The notes under the pieces: generated by a model
Databases searched by the model: none
What the model was told of the DNA's origin: nothing
What the model saw: the letters and a program-made list of their open reading frames with translations, nothing else
Position numbers and translations under genes: made by a program
Shown: positions 37,372 through 46,468 of the stretch, in pieces
Layout of the letters: each line of letters opens with the position of its first letter
How positions within the stretch are numbered: the stretch's first letter is position 1
Source: Bacteroidota bacterium
GTDB taxonomy: Bacteria > Bacteroidota > Bacteroidia > Bacteroidales > JAAUTT01
DNA: 55,743 bases
NCBI GenBank assembly: GCA_020048915.1
Contig: JAIFLU010000239.1
Span: 1-55,743 of the forward strand
Reading direction: 5' to 3'

Positions 37372-40300
37372 ATGAAACGTTCTCTGATAATTCTACTTGT
37401 TTTTTGTATTGCATCTTCTATAAATGCGCAAACCCAGAACAAATCAGGTAAGGCAAAAAGCAAAAAACCAGCCAATTATTCTGCCAGCTTTACGCCCATT
37501 AAAATTAACGGACAAAGTAATTTAAAAGCTGCAAAAGTTGTCAATACGCCTGCTATATACCAAAAAATAGGCACAACAGCGTTAAACCGTCAACTCCTAA
37601 AAAGGAATGACACAAAAATTATATTTGGCAACGACAGCATCACTCCAATATTTATTGAACGTGCGATTTCCTCACGCTTAAAATCTTCCGAAATACGAAC
37701 TCCACAGCAGCAAAGCCTTGAGTTTTTGGAAAGTGTAAAAGCTGAAATGAAAATAGCAAATCCATCCGAAAGCTTTTTCATCAGTAACAGCGAGGACGAT
37801 GAAATTGGACAACGGCACATCCGCATGTCTCAAAAATACAAAGGTATTAAGGTGTATAATTCCGACTTTTATCTTCACTTTTCAAATCAGAAAGAAATAT
37901 TAAACGGTAAATATTGCATCATTAACCGGGATATTAATATAATCCCAAAATTCTCTGGAGAAAATGCATTAAACGTTGCCCTTGCCGATTTAAGAAAACA
38001 GACTACGGTTACAAATTTAACCAATCAGGAAAAAGCATTTTTAGATTACACCGAACCTGCTATTGACACTGTAATTGTCGAAGACCGGCTAAGCTTTACC
38101 AAATATAGCCTGGCCTACCATATTTCTATCCGTCCAAACATTTTAGAGGAGTGGATTTATTTTATCCATGCAACCAATGGTTCGATCATTAGAAAATACA
38201 ACAATACCAATTACGACGGCCCGGTAACGGCCAATGCAACTGACTTAAACGGTGTACAGCGGTCTATTAATACTTATCTCGAAAGCGGCAAGTACTATTT
38301 AATGAATATTGCCGAGACCATGTATAATGCCACCAAACAAGAAGGAGTAATTTTAACCCTCGATGCTAAAAATACTTCTACCTCAGACTTAACATATAGT
38401 GAAATAACTTCCAATAATAACACATGGGCTAACCCAACAGCTGTTTCCTCGCAATACAATGCAACACAAGCTTATTTATATTTCAAAAATACCTTTAACC
38501 GAAATTCGATTAATGGACAAGGCGGAAGCATCATTTCATTTATTAACGTGGCCGAAGACGATGGATCGAGCATGGAGAACGCCTTTTGGAATGGTAAGGC
38601 TGCATTTTATGGCAATGGCGGACCAGCCTTCAAACCTCTCGCCGGTGCGTTGGATGTAGCAGCGCACGAGTTGGGGCATGGTGTTATCGGTAATTCGGCT
38701 AATTTGGAATACGAAGGACAATCGGGCGCGATAAACGAGGGATTTGCAGATATTTTTGGATCTATGGTCGACCGAAACGATTGGTTTATTGGAGAAGATG
38801 TTACTAAAACGGCTTATATCCCATCCGGTCGATTGAGGGATATGTCGAATCCTCATAACGGAGGTGCTTCTTTAAGTGATAACGGCTGGCAACCCATGCA
38901 CATGAAGGAGATTTATAATGGAACCGGAGATAACGGCGGAGTGCATACCAACAGCGGAATTTGTAACTATGTATATTACCTGTTTGCCACAGCTGTTACC
39001 AAAGAAAAAGCCGAGCAGGTTTTTTATAGGGCGCTAACAAAATATTTAACCCGGTTTTCGCAGTTCATCGATTTACGAGTAGCCGTTATTCAGGCAACTA
39101 AAGATTTATATGGAGATACATCGTCCGAAGTAGAAAAGGCCAAAACCGCTTTCGACACCGTTGGTGTTTATGATGAACAAAAACCTGCCAGTTCCCAAAA
39201 CTATCCTGTAAACCCTGGGCAGGACTATCTGCTGTGTTATAATACCGATGTAGCCGATGCGAATACACTTTATCGATCGTCGGTTACGGCAACTAATTTT
39301 ACCCCCTTTACAACCAAAGTTATGAAAGGAAAAGTCAGTGTAGTGGATGATGGAAGTTACGCCGATTTTGTTTCGAACGACGATAAAATTTACAGCATAA
39401 GTTTGGATCCGACTAAGAAAACAGAAAGCATTATTTCGGATGAAGCCATTTGGGATAATGTAGCAGTTTCAAAAGATGGAAAAAGATTAGCAGCAATCTC
39501 CATATATATTGACACTTCTATCTTTGTTTATGATTACAACTCGGCAAAATGGGCGAAATTTCAACTTTATAACCCCACCACTCAGGAAAATCAAAAGAGT
39601 GGCGGTGTGAATTATGCAGATGCTATCGAGTTTGACCATACTGGGGAATATCTAATTTACGACTCTTTTAACAGTTTACGCTCTGCTACCGGCGATAGCA
39701 TTAATTATTGGGATATTGGCCTGATTCATGTTTGGGACAATGCGTTGAACAAATTTGCCGATGGAGAAGTAATGAAATTGTTTGGCTCCTTACCCGACAG
39801 TGTAAGTATTGGGAATCCGGTGTTTTCTAAAAACTCCCCCAATGTAATCGCATTTGATTACTACTATGAAGGTTCAGACGAATATGCTATTCTGGGAATG
39901 AATGTCGAAACAGGCGACTTGGGAGGCATTGCTTCAAACAATATATTTGGCTACCCATCCTTTTCAAAACTGGATGATAAAATTGCTTATAGCTCTATAA
40001 ATACATCTGACGAGGAAGTTATTTCGGTAGCGAATTTGAACCCCGATAAAATTTCTGTGTCGGGCACTCCTTCCGATTTAATTAAAGATGGCAAATGGCC
40101 AGTTTATTATGCTACCGGAGCCAGAACTTTGGGTTTTGCCCCTTTGGCAAACTTTTCGGTGAGCTATAAATCGGGCAAAGCGCCTTTAACTGTTAATTTT
40201 ACAGACCTTTCGCTAAACGATCCAAATTCATGGGCATGGACCTTTGAATCGGGAACACCTGGCTCATCAACTGCCCAAAACCCAACAGTCACCTATAATA

Positions 40301-40641
40301 CACCGGGAACTTACTCGGTAACATTGAAGTCGACAAACAAATTTGGAAATAATTCAATAACAAAAACCGGTTATATAACTATTACCAATACAACTGGTAT
40401 TAAGGAAAGGGAAAATCAGCTTTTGGTTTACCCCAATCCTGTGAAAAATTTCCTATATATAAAAGGAGCTTCGCTGCCTTTGGGAAATCTTAATATTTCA
40501 GTTTACTCCATCGATGGCAAATTAATGAAAACAAATATCGACAAGGATAAACTGGATATGAGCTCCCTGAAAGAAGGTATCTACATTGTTAAAATAAAAA
40601 CCAGCTCAGGAGAACAGCAATTAAAAATTGTGAAGGAATAG
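37372..40641 (+). CDS. Secreted M4 (thermolysin-like) metallopeptidase with T9SS tail
   Basis: A 1089-residue zinc protease. Signal peptide MKRSLIILLVFCIASSINAQ, a long FTP/PepSY-type propeptide (about 60-300), and the catalytic domain with HELGH (about residue 430) plus the third zinc ligand in GAINEGFADIFGS. A beta-propeller-like region follows (about 600-920), then a PKD domain (ANFSVSYKSGKAPLTVNFTD ... TPGTYSVTLKS) and a C-terminal type IX sorting domain with LLVYPNPVKNFLYI. The start at 37372 is the one that yields the signal peptide. It shows that this organism has a type IX secretion system. Role: extracellular protein degradation. Confidence 0.94.
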   Translation: MKRSLIILLVFCIASSINAQTQNKSGKAKSKKPANYSASFTPIKINGQSNLKAAKVVNTPAIYQKIGTTALNRQLLKRNDTKIIFGNDSITPIFIERAISSRLKSSEIRTPQQQSLEFLESVKAEMKIANPSESFFISNSEDDEIGQRHIRMSQKYKGIKVYNSDFYLHFSNQKEILNGKYCIINRDINIIPKFSGENALNVALADLRKQTTVTNLTNQEKAFLDYTEPAIDTVIVEDRLSFTKYSLAYHISIRPNILEEWIYFIHATNGSIIRKYNNTNYDGPVTANATDLNGVQRSINTYLESGKYYLMNIAETMYNATKQEGVILTLDAKNTSTSDLTYSEITSNNNTWANPTAVSSQYNATQAYLYFKNTFNRNSINGQGGSIISFINVAEDDGSSMENAFWNGKAAFYGNGGPAFKPLAGALDVAAHELGHGVIGNSANLEYEGQSGAINEGFADIFGSMVDRNDWFIGEDVTKTAYIPSGRLRDMSNPHNGGASLSDNGWQPMHMKEIYNGTGDNGGVHTNSGICNYVYYLFATAVTKEKAEQVFYRALTKYLTRFSQFIDLRVAVIQATKDLYGDTSSEVEKAKTAFDTVGVYDEQKPASSQNYPVNPGQDYLLCYNTDVADANTLYRSSVTATNFTPFTTKVMKGKVSVVDDGSYADFVSNDDKIYSISLDPTKKTESIISDEAIWDNVAVSKDGKRLAAISIYIDTSIFVYDYNSAKWAKFQLYNPTTQENQKSGGVNYADAIEFDHTGEYLIYDSFNSLRSATGDSINYWDIGLIHVWDNALNKFADGEVMKLFGSLPDSVSIGNPVFSKNSPNVIAFDYYYEGSDEYAILGMNVETGDLGGIASNNIFGYPSFSKLDDKIAYSSINTSDEEVISVANLNPDKISVSGTPSDLIKDGKWPVYYATGARTLGFAPLANFSVSYKSGKAPLTVNFTDLSLNDPNSWAWTFESGTPGSSTAQNPTVTYNTPGTYSVTLKSTNKFGNNSITKTGYITITNTTGIKERENQLLVYPNPVKNFLYIKGASLPLGNLNISVYSIDGKLMKTNIDKDKLDMSSLKEGIYIVKIKTSSGEQQLKIVKE

Positions 40642-41066
40642 CAGAGAGGAAGAAGGTTGCGGGTTGCGAGTTACGGGTTATGAGTTGAGTTACTATGTTA
40701 GTTTCGTTGCAGGTTGCAAGTTACAAGTTGCAGGTCGGTGCGTTAAATATCTTAGGCTGCAATCAACTGTAGACAGTGAACTATGGTCAATGGACTAATA
40801 AACACTTTCCCCGCTCTATTATATTCTTCCTTACGACTTTATACTAACTACTTACTACTACTCAATCCTATTGAGAACCGAATTCAACTTATCTTAAAAT
40901 AATAGTTAAAATTTTTATTCGGTGTATGGTTTTTTTAAATTTAAGTGTTAGTTTTACATTTATTCATAAGCGTATTTATAACACTTATTAAATTATACCT
41001 AAGCTTTGAATATATGACAGTTACCTAAAACATTGACACTACAATTAACTATTAAATATTAAAAAA
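40642..41066. other. Spacer with degenerate GTTGC/GTTAC repeats
   Basis: No gene. Between about 40656 and 40735 there is a run of imperfect units such as GTTGCGGGTTGCGAGTTAC and GTTGCAGGTTGCAAGTTAC, a low-complexity pattern often seen in Bacteroidota spacers. The rest is AT-rich DNA ahead of araA without a clear promoter. Confidence 0.6.
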
Positions 41067-42575
41067 ATGGCTATTAACTTAAAAGCACTCGAAGTCTGGT
41101 TTGTCACCGGTAGTCAACATTTATACGGCCCGGAAACATTGAAAAAGGTTGCCGAACATTCTCAGGAAATAACAACATTTTTTGATAGCAACTCCAAAAT
41201 TCCGGTAAAAATTGTTTTTAAACCGGTAATGAAATCTCCCGACGAAATCACCAACTTATGCATTGATGCAAATGCTGCCCGCAATTGTATCGGATTAATT
41301 ACCTGGTGCCATACTTTTTCGCCATCGAAAATGTGGATAAACGGGTTAAAGACGCTTCAAAAACCTCTTTTACACTTACATACACAGTATAACCGCGATT
41401 TACCATGGGGCGAAATCGATATGGATTTTATGAACCTCAACCAGGCAGCTCATGGCGACCGGGAACATGGTTTTATAATGACCCGTATGCGCATAACCCG
41501 CAAAGTGGTAGTTGGATACTGGAAAGACGAAGAAGTAATTGAACGTATTGGAACCTGGACCAGAGCTGCTGCCGGATGGTACGATTTTCAGAAAGCAAAA
41601 ATTGCCCGCTTTGGCGACAACATGCGCGAAGTAGCTGTTACCGAAGGCGATAAAGTTGAAGCTCAGATTAAATTTGGCTTATCGGTTAACAGTTATGGCG
41701 TTGGCGATATCGTAAAGGTTATTAACGAAGTAGCTGATGCCGACATTGATAAATTAGTAAAAGAATATGCAGAGCTTTATCAGATAGCAGATGCTGGAAA
41801 ACCAGGAGCCACGTTTCACCAGAATGTGCGCTACCAGGCCCGTATTGAACTTGGAATTCGCCAATTTTTAGAGGCCGGAGAATTTAGCGGGTTTACCACC
41901 ACCTTCGAAGATCTCCATGGATTATCGCAACTTCCCGGATTAGCATCGCAACGGTTGATGGCTTCCGGTTACGGATTTGGCGCTGAAGGCGACTGGAAAC
42001 ATGCCGCAATGGTAAGAGCTTTGAAAGTAATGGGAACCGGACTTAAAGGCGGCTGCTCGTTTATGGAAGATTACACCTACCACCTGAATCCAAATGGAAT
42101 GAAGGTTTTGGGAGCCCATATGCTCGAAATTTGTCCAACTATTGGCGAAGGAAAAGCAAAACTGGAAGTACATCCATTGGGAATTGGTGGAAAAGATGCT
42201 CCGGCTCGTTTGGTATTCAATGTTCCAACCGGACCTGCAATAAATGCAAGTTTAATTGATATGGGTAACCGTTTCCGAATGATTGTAAATTCGGTTGATT
42301 GTGTGCTTCCCGATGCGGATATGCCTAAACTACCTGTAGCCCGTGCGTTATGGGTACCTCAACCAGACCTGAAAGTTGGCGCTGCTGCCTGGATTTATGC
42401 TGGTGGAGCTCACCATACCGCTTTCAGTCAGGCATTAAATGCTGAATACATCGAAGATTTTTCGGAAATGGCCGGGATTGAGTATGTTCATATTGGCAAA
42501 GAAACCTGCATTACCGATTTCAAAAAAGAATTACGCTGGAACGAAATGTATTATGCCCTTGCAAAAGGATTTTAA
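41067..42575 (+). CDS. araA: L-arabinose isomerase
   Basis: A 502-residue isomerase, full length for the family, converting L-arabinose to L-ribulose in the cytoplasm. The N-terminal [17 protein letters not shown] is the hallmark of AraA, and the active-site neighbourhoods [32 protein letters not shown] (with metal ligands His/Glu) and [10 protein letters not shown] are present. No araB or araD is adjacent, so the rest of the pathway lies elsewhere. It fits with the galactan/arabinogalactan hydrolases downstream. Confidence 0.96.
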   Translation: MAINLKALEVWFVTGSQHLYGPETLKKVAEHSQEITTFFDSNSKIPVKIVFKPVMKSPDEITNLCIDANAARNCIGLITWCHTFSPSKMWINGLKTLQKPLLHLHTQYNRDLPWGEIDMDFMNLNQAAHGDREHGFIMTRMRITRKVVVGYWKDEEVIERIGTWTRAAAGWYDFQKAKIARFGDNMREVAVTEGDKVEAQIKFGLSVNSYGVGDIVKVINEVADADIDKLVKEYAELYQIADAGKPGATFHQNVRYQARIELGIRQFLEAGEFSGFTTTFEDLHGLSQLPGLASQRLMASGYGFGAEGDWKHAAMVRALKVMGTGLKGGCSFMEDYTYHLNPNGMKVLGAHMLEICPTIGEGKAKLEVHPLGIGGKDAPARLVFNVPTGPAINASLIDMGNRFRMIVNSVDCVLPDADMPKLPVARALWVPQPDLKVGAAAWIYAGGAHHTAFSQALNAEYIEDFSEMAGIEYVHIGKETCITDFKKELRWNEMYYALAKGF

Positions 42576-42626
42576 TACTTCGTCAACTTAACATATTTAA
42601 ACCTTAGTATAACCATTTGATGAGCT

Positions 42627-42652
42627 TTGCGGCTAAAACCTTTTAGCCGCAA
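42627..42652. repeat. 12-base inverted repeat after araA
   Basis: TTGCGGCTAAAA / TTTTAGCCGCAA with a 2-base CC centre. There is no T-run after it, so it is either an operator-like or a 3' mRNA-stabilising hairpin rather than a classic terminator. Confidence 0.6.
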
Positions 42653-42775
42653 GTGCATCAAAGAATAACCAAAGCATTTAATCCCTCATCTGGCTTTAGA
42701 ACTCTAAACTAAACCCGGAGAGAAAGAAGAGTTTGTTGTAATAGTTAGATAGTTAGTTAGTTAAATTTAGAGATT

Positions 42776-42810
42776 AATCCTCCTGGTAATTCAGGGGGAT
42801 TTTTGTTTTT
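42776..42810 (+). terminator. Probable araA terminator
   Basis: AATCCTCCTG / CAGGGGGATT (42776-42785 and 42792-42801) with one wobble pair, followed by TTTTGTTTTT. The stretch 42653-42775 before it is plain, with a short GTTA repeat near 42742-42762. Confidence 0.75.
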
Positions 42811-42919
42811 GGAGGAATAAAATACAGTTTATATTCTGTCAGAAGGCTCATTACAGGCTGGTAAGTAAGATCGCGAAGCTTTGATAAAGGCGGTCAGCAT
42901 AGGGTTTTTACTTAAAAGC

Positions 42920-43579
42920 TCATTCAGCCGTTTTATAACTTATTGCCACACCGGCACCATTGGTATCGAGTGTAGTTTTGTAATTCGGAAGTTTGATAAC
43001 ATACTCATAAAAATCGTAGTTGTTGTGCTGGCCGACATTATGCGTAACAAAACACCCTCCCACCAGCAGTTTGGGATTCATATCTTTAAAATAGTTAATA
43101 TACCAGCTCTTATCGGCATCGCTAAAGACAAAATCCACAGGCCCTTTTAATGCAGGCACAAGTTTATGGGCGTCGGCAAGCCGTGTGTCAATATATTTTG
43201 ACAGCCCTGCTTTTTCAAAATTAGCCAGTGCTTCTTTATGCCTCCGTTCGTCTATTTCGATGGTTAAAAGTTTACCGCCCGTTTTGCTCAGCGCCCAGGC
43301 AATCCAAATACCCGAATGACCTGTAGAGGTACCTATCTCCACCGCATTTTTGTAGTTGTTCTTTAAAATAATATCATACAAGAGCTGCCCGTCCGATTCC
43401 GGCACATTCATATCGCGCCATCGGTATTGACTGCTGTTTAAAAATTCTTTAACCTGCTTATCCAGTTTGGCAGTATTGCTGGTCTCCTTCGACTGGGAAT
43501 AGGTTTCATCAATTCCAAACAGGGCGATTAAAAAGAAACTGATGGAAAACAGGTATAGCAAACGCTTTAAGTTTTTCAT
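42920..43579 (-). CDS. Class I SAM-dependent O-methyltransferase with signal peptide
   Basis: A 219-residue protein. Residues 1-28 form a convincing signal peptide (LLYLFSISFFLIALFG then a cleavage-like region), and the rest is an O-methyltransferase fold: motif I AVEIGTSTGHSGIWIA, then LLTIEIDERRHKEA, DFVFSDADKSWYINYF and a late GGCFVTHNV. The family normally works in the cytoplasm with SAM, so an exported version is strange. Either it is membrane anchored with a cytoplasmic domain, or it has a non-methylating role outside. Separate gene, no obvious partner. Confidence 0.8.
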   Translation of the reverse strand: MKNLKRLLYLFSISFFLIALFGIDETYSQSKETSNTAKLDKQVKEFLNSSQYRWRDMNVPESDGQLLYDIILKNNYKNAVEIGTSTGHSGIWIAWALSKTGGKLLTIEIDERRHKEALANFEKAGLSKYIDTRLADAHKLVPALKGPVDFVFSDADKSWYINYFKDMNPKLLVGGCFVTHNVGQHNNYDFYEYVIKLPNYKTTLDTNGAGVAISYKTAE

Positions 43580-43683
43580 AATTTTGGGTTTCGGATAATA
43601 ACTTACGTAACCTACTTATTATAAACAACCTAATTATTGAATTGTTTAAGAGTATTTAGAAATTTAATATTGTTTATGCGCAT

Positions 43684-44442
43684 TTATTTTTGTATCGCGC
43701 TTTCCAAAATTGAAATTTTGTAATTATTGCTAATACTTAGCTTTATCCAGCCAATCTTGTCATTATTCTTAGGAGCTGTAATTTTAATCCCAATATACTG
43801 AATTACTTCCTGAGGAAAAGAATTACAGGTATAATGCGACTGTGTATAATTATAAACTGCGGTATCACCATTTACTATTGGAAACAAAACTCTGCTTGAA
43901 TACCACTCGTCACTCAACGTAACCGTATCCGATTTAAAGGATTCGGATTTCTCTAAATAATCGCCCTTACTTTTAACAAGAAGTTTAAACTGGTTCGGAG
44001 TAATTTTTACGATAGAATCGGAGATGCCTATCCTCATACAAGAATAGCTGGTAGTATTATAAATATGAATTCTAGGCTTATCTTCTGCATTAATCGTTTG
44101 AGTTCTATAATTCAGGAACGTTGTATCGTTACTGTCAAATCCATTAACGAGGCAGTTAGTGTTTAAGCATAATATCCGGGATTGTGGAATTTGACCAAGA
44201 CCTTGTGAACCCCAAATCTCACTTGTAAACTGAAAATCAGGAATTTTATCTCCGTTAACGTCTAAATCAAATGCTTTTTTAGCATAATAACCGCCAACTA
44301 AAACAGTATCGTAATTTGTAACCCGAAGGCCTGTTTCAAACCCAACCACTATTTTATCTTTTATATTATTACCAGCATCTTCCTTTTTGCAGGCGATTGT
44401 AAAAAGGAAAACTACGAATACAAAAATTAAGGTAATTCTCAT
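43684..44442 (-). CDS. Hypothetical lipoprotein
   Basis: A 252-residue protein with a lipoprotein signal (MRITLIFVFVVFLFTIAC; Cys18). The mature part is beta-rich and includes LDVNGDKIPDFQFTSE, which resembles a calcium-binding DxNxDxxxD loop. I do not recognise a known family. It is followed on the same strand by the methyltransferase gene after about 100 bases, and lies downstream of the Ntn-hydrolase lipoprotein gene. Confidence 0.72.
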   Translation of the reverse strand: MRITLIFVFVVFLFTIACKKEDAGNNIKDKIVVGFETGLRVTNYDTVLVGGYYAKKAFDLDVNGDKIPDFQFTSEIWGSQGLGQIPQSRILCLNTNCLVNGFDSNDTTFLNYRTQTINAEDKPRIHIYNTTSYSCMRIGISDSIVKITPNQFKLLVKSKGDYLEKSESFKSDTVTLSDEWYSSRVLFPIVNGDTAVYNYTQSHYTCNSFPQEVIQYIGIKITAPKNNDKIGWIKLSISNNYKISILESAIQK

Positions 44443-44600
44443 ATATATGTATTTTGAAGCGAAGTCTAATATAATACCGGGTTGGATTTCGCACCATTTT
44501 TTTTACTTTGAAAAAACCTGCAAGCGGGTTTATCACCCAACCTTTCATCGAAACCTATTTTTCACCTACCTAAATTCGATACTCCTTAATACAAATTCTC

Positions 44601-45626
44601 TTATTTATCAAAATTATAGCCATTGGTATAATTCCTCCCAACGGTAATAGATATAGAATTAAATGAATTCAAATTATAAACTAACGACCACATGGTGATG
44701 TCTTGCGATATACTTTTCAATAAAGCTATCGATTCATTTTTAGAAAAAACGCCATCATGCTGGCTCAATTTCAAATACGCCTTTTTATAGCGGTCACAAG
44801 GTACATCTAAAGGAGCTCCGGAGTTATATACAATAAAATTTGTTGAAACCATAAATGGCTCTGTATTTCTGGTAATTTTCATGTCATTATCTACATATTC
44901 AATAATTGCAGCATTTCCTTGTTTATCAGCAATGAGAAAATGTACCGGAGGATCGGTTGCTTCATAATTGTAATTCTGAAGCAGCGTAATTGCATGGTCA
45001 GTATTTTCAGCGTAATCTAAAACAAGTCGGATTAACGCCAAATCGTAAAAAGTAGCTTTATCTTTATCGTATGGAGGCTTAGCACTTGGCACTGCCATTA
45101 AGCCAATTGAGACACCCATTTCATTTACACCATCTAAAGGCAAATAAGGCGCTTTTGCTAATTTGCCAGGATTGTTGATTAACTCCTGATAACTAACGTT
45201 TTCAGAAAACCCACAATAAAAAAGATCAACCATAGAATAAGACGAAAAGCCATTGGGAGGTGAAGTATGCAACAGTAAACTAGCCCTGTGGAAAAAATCA
45301 AAATTCCGGCCAAAGAGAATATTATCTTTTGCTCCCATTGCGGCAAAACAAGAACATGCCCAATTATTCTTTTCTCCGGAGAAATTTTCAACCGGGATTG
45401 TGTTTTTACTAATACCTGATTTTAAATGCTTATCAAATCCGTAATCCTGATTATAATCCATGTAATAGAGTGGGTAATCATCAATTTTTTTCAGCTCTCC
45501 GGGCTTAATATCTTCAAGTTTAATATCAGTAAAGATTATACTTTTTTGTTCTTCACCTTTTTTACAATTAGTCAAAAACAGAATTATACAAATTATTAAA
45601 GTGTACCTACAGCTAATATTTTTCAT
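44601..45626 (-). CDS. Ntn-hydrolase (C45/choloylglycine-hydrolase-like) lipoprotein
   Basis: A 341-residue lipoprotein (signal MKNISCRYTLIICIILFLTNC) with a linear-amide C-N hydrolase fold. The core NWACSCFAAMGAKDNILFGRNFDFF region (shown here in part: CSCFAAMGAKDNILFG; RNFDFFH) has the nucleophile cysteine and the Arg/Asn/Asp set, and the C-terminal ISITVGRNY is also typical. In most relatives the nucleophile becomes N-terminal after autoprocessing; here the cysteine lies near residue 90. The family hydrolyses bile salts, acyl-homoserine lactones or penicillin V; the substrate here is unknown. Confidence 0.75.
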   Translation of the reverse strand: MKNISCRYTLIICIILFLTNCKKGEEQKSIIFTDIKLEDIKPGELKKIDDYPLYYMDYNQDYGFDKHLKSGISKNTIPVENFSGEKNNWACSCFAAMGAKDNILFGRNFDFFHRASLLLHTSPPNGFSSYSMVDLFYCGFSENVSYQELINNPGKLAKAPYLPLDGVNEMGVSIGLMAVPSAKPPYDKDKATFYDLALIRLVLDYAENTDHAITLLQNYNYEATDPPVHFLIADKQGNAAIIEYVDNDMKITRNTEPFMVSTNFIVYNSGAPLDVPCDRYKKAYLKLSQHDGVFSKNESIALLKSISQDITMWSLVYNLNSFNSISITVGRNYTNGYNFDK

Positions 45627-46468
45627 ATACTTTTACTAAAAGGTAGTTCATAAATATGGATTTTTGAGTTGTAGCTTCTGAAATTCAGGTTTCCCATTAA
45701 TAGATCCCTTTCTTGATAAAGACCCTGTAAAAATCTCCAGAATTACCTAAATGGTAAATTGTTTTCACTTTTGTTACCTCCCTGTTAATCAATCATGATT
45801 TTAAAATGCAAACCTGCTCAGAAATAGTGTTAATCTATTGGTTTTCTGTTCAAAAACAGACTGTTTTAGTCCCAAATACAAAAGGTGCGTAAATCTTTTT
45901 TGGAGAAAAGAAAATGAAAAAAGAATGTGAGTATGTAAAAATTAAGAATTCCAGAATAAAAATTAAGAGTCATAATCATAAGAAAAATGAAAACTTCTGC
46001 CCCTACCCCTTCTTTATATGATATTCCCAAGGCGAAACGTCCATTGTTTTTCGAAACAGCTGCGAAAAGTAAAACGGATCATAAAAAGCCTGCTCAGTGG
46101 CAATTTCTTTGAATGGAATATTCGACAAATCGAGCAGCTAATATAAAAGTAATTTTCAGACACATTGGCTTTCTGAATCGAGAAAAAAACAATATCGGAG
46201 ATATAAAATAATTTTGTCTTAGAATTAACTTCTAATTACGACTGAATATACTCCGGTAAAACAATGGCTTTATGATTATTAAACCATTCTTCTTACCAAA
46301 ATCTATAAATAAGTTTCCTGCAAAAACTTAATAATATAGTCTATGCATTTCAAAGTTAAATCCATTTACACATCGGAAGCAATTCGTTATTTTCGTAATA
46401 TTATGCATGTCAAAAAAAGCATACCAGCACATTAGTAATAAGCTTTAAAATATAAAACATATACAATT
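45627..46468. other. Gene-poor spacer with an AraC relic
   Basis: About 840 bases between the divergent Ntn-hydrolase and GH35 genes. The only recognisable content is the C-terminal part of an AraC-type regulator (46003-46140, minus strand). The rest is AT-rich with no ORF, tRNA or repeat that I can support. Confidence 0.7.
46003..46140 (-). pseudogene. Relic of an AraC-family regulator (second HTH)
   Basis: On the minus strand one frame reads LLDLSNIPFKEIATEQAFYD then PFYFSQLFRKTMDVSPWEYH before a stop (46003-46005). This is the second helix-turn-helix and C-terminal signature of AraC regulators (FxDxxYFSRxFKKxxGxSPxxYR). Directly upstream is an in-frame stop (46138-46140), and the preceding sequence is broken in all frames. 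It probably once controlled the GH35-GH53-GH2 genes next door. Confidence 0.75.

Noticed and set aside
42627..42652. Rho-independent terminator
   Set aside because: The hairpin has no following T-run; a better terminator lies at 42776-42810.
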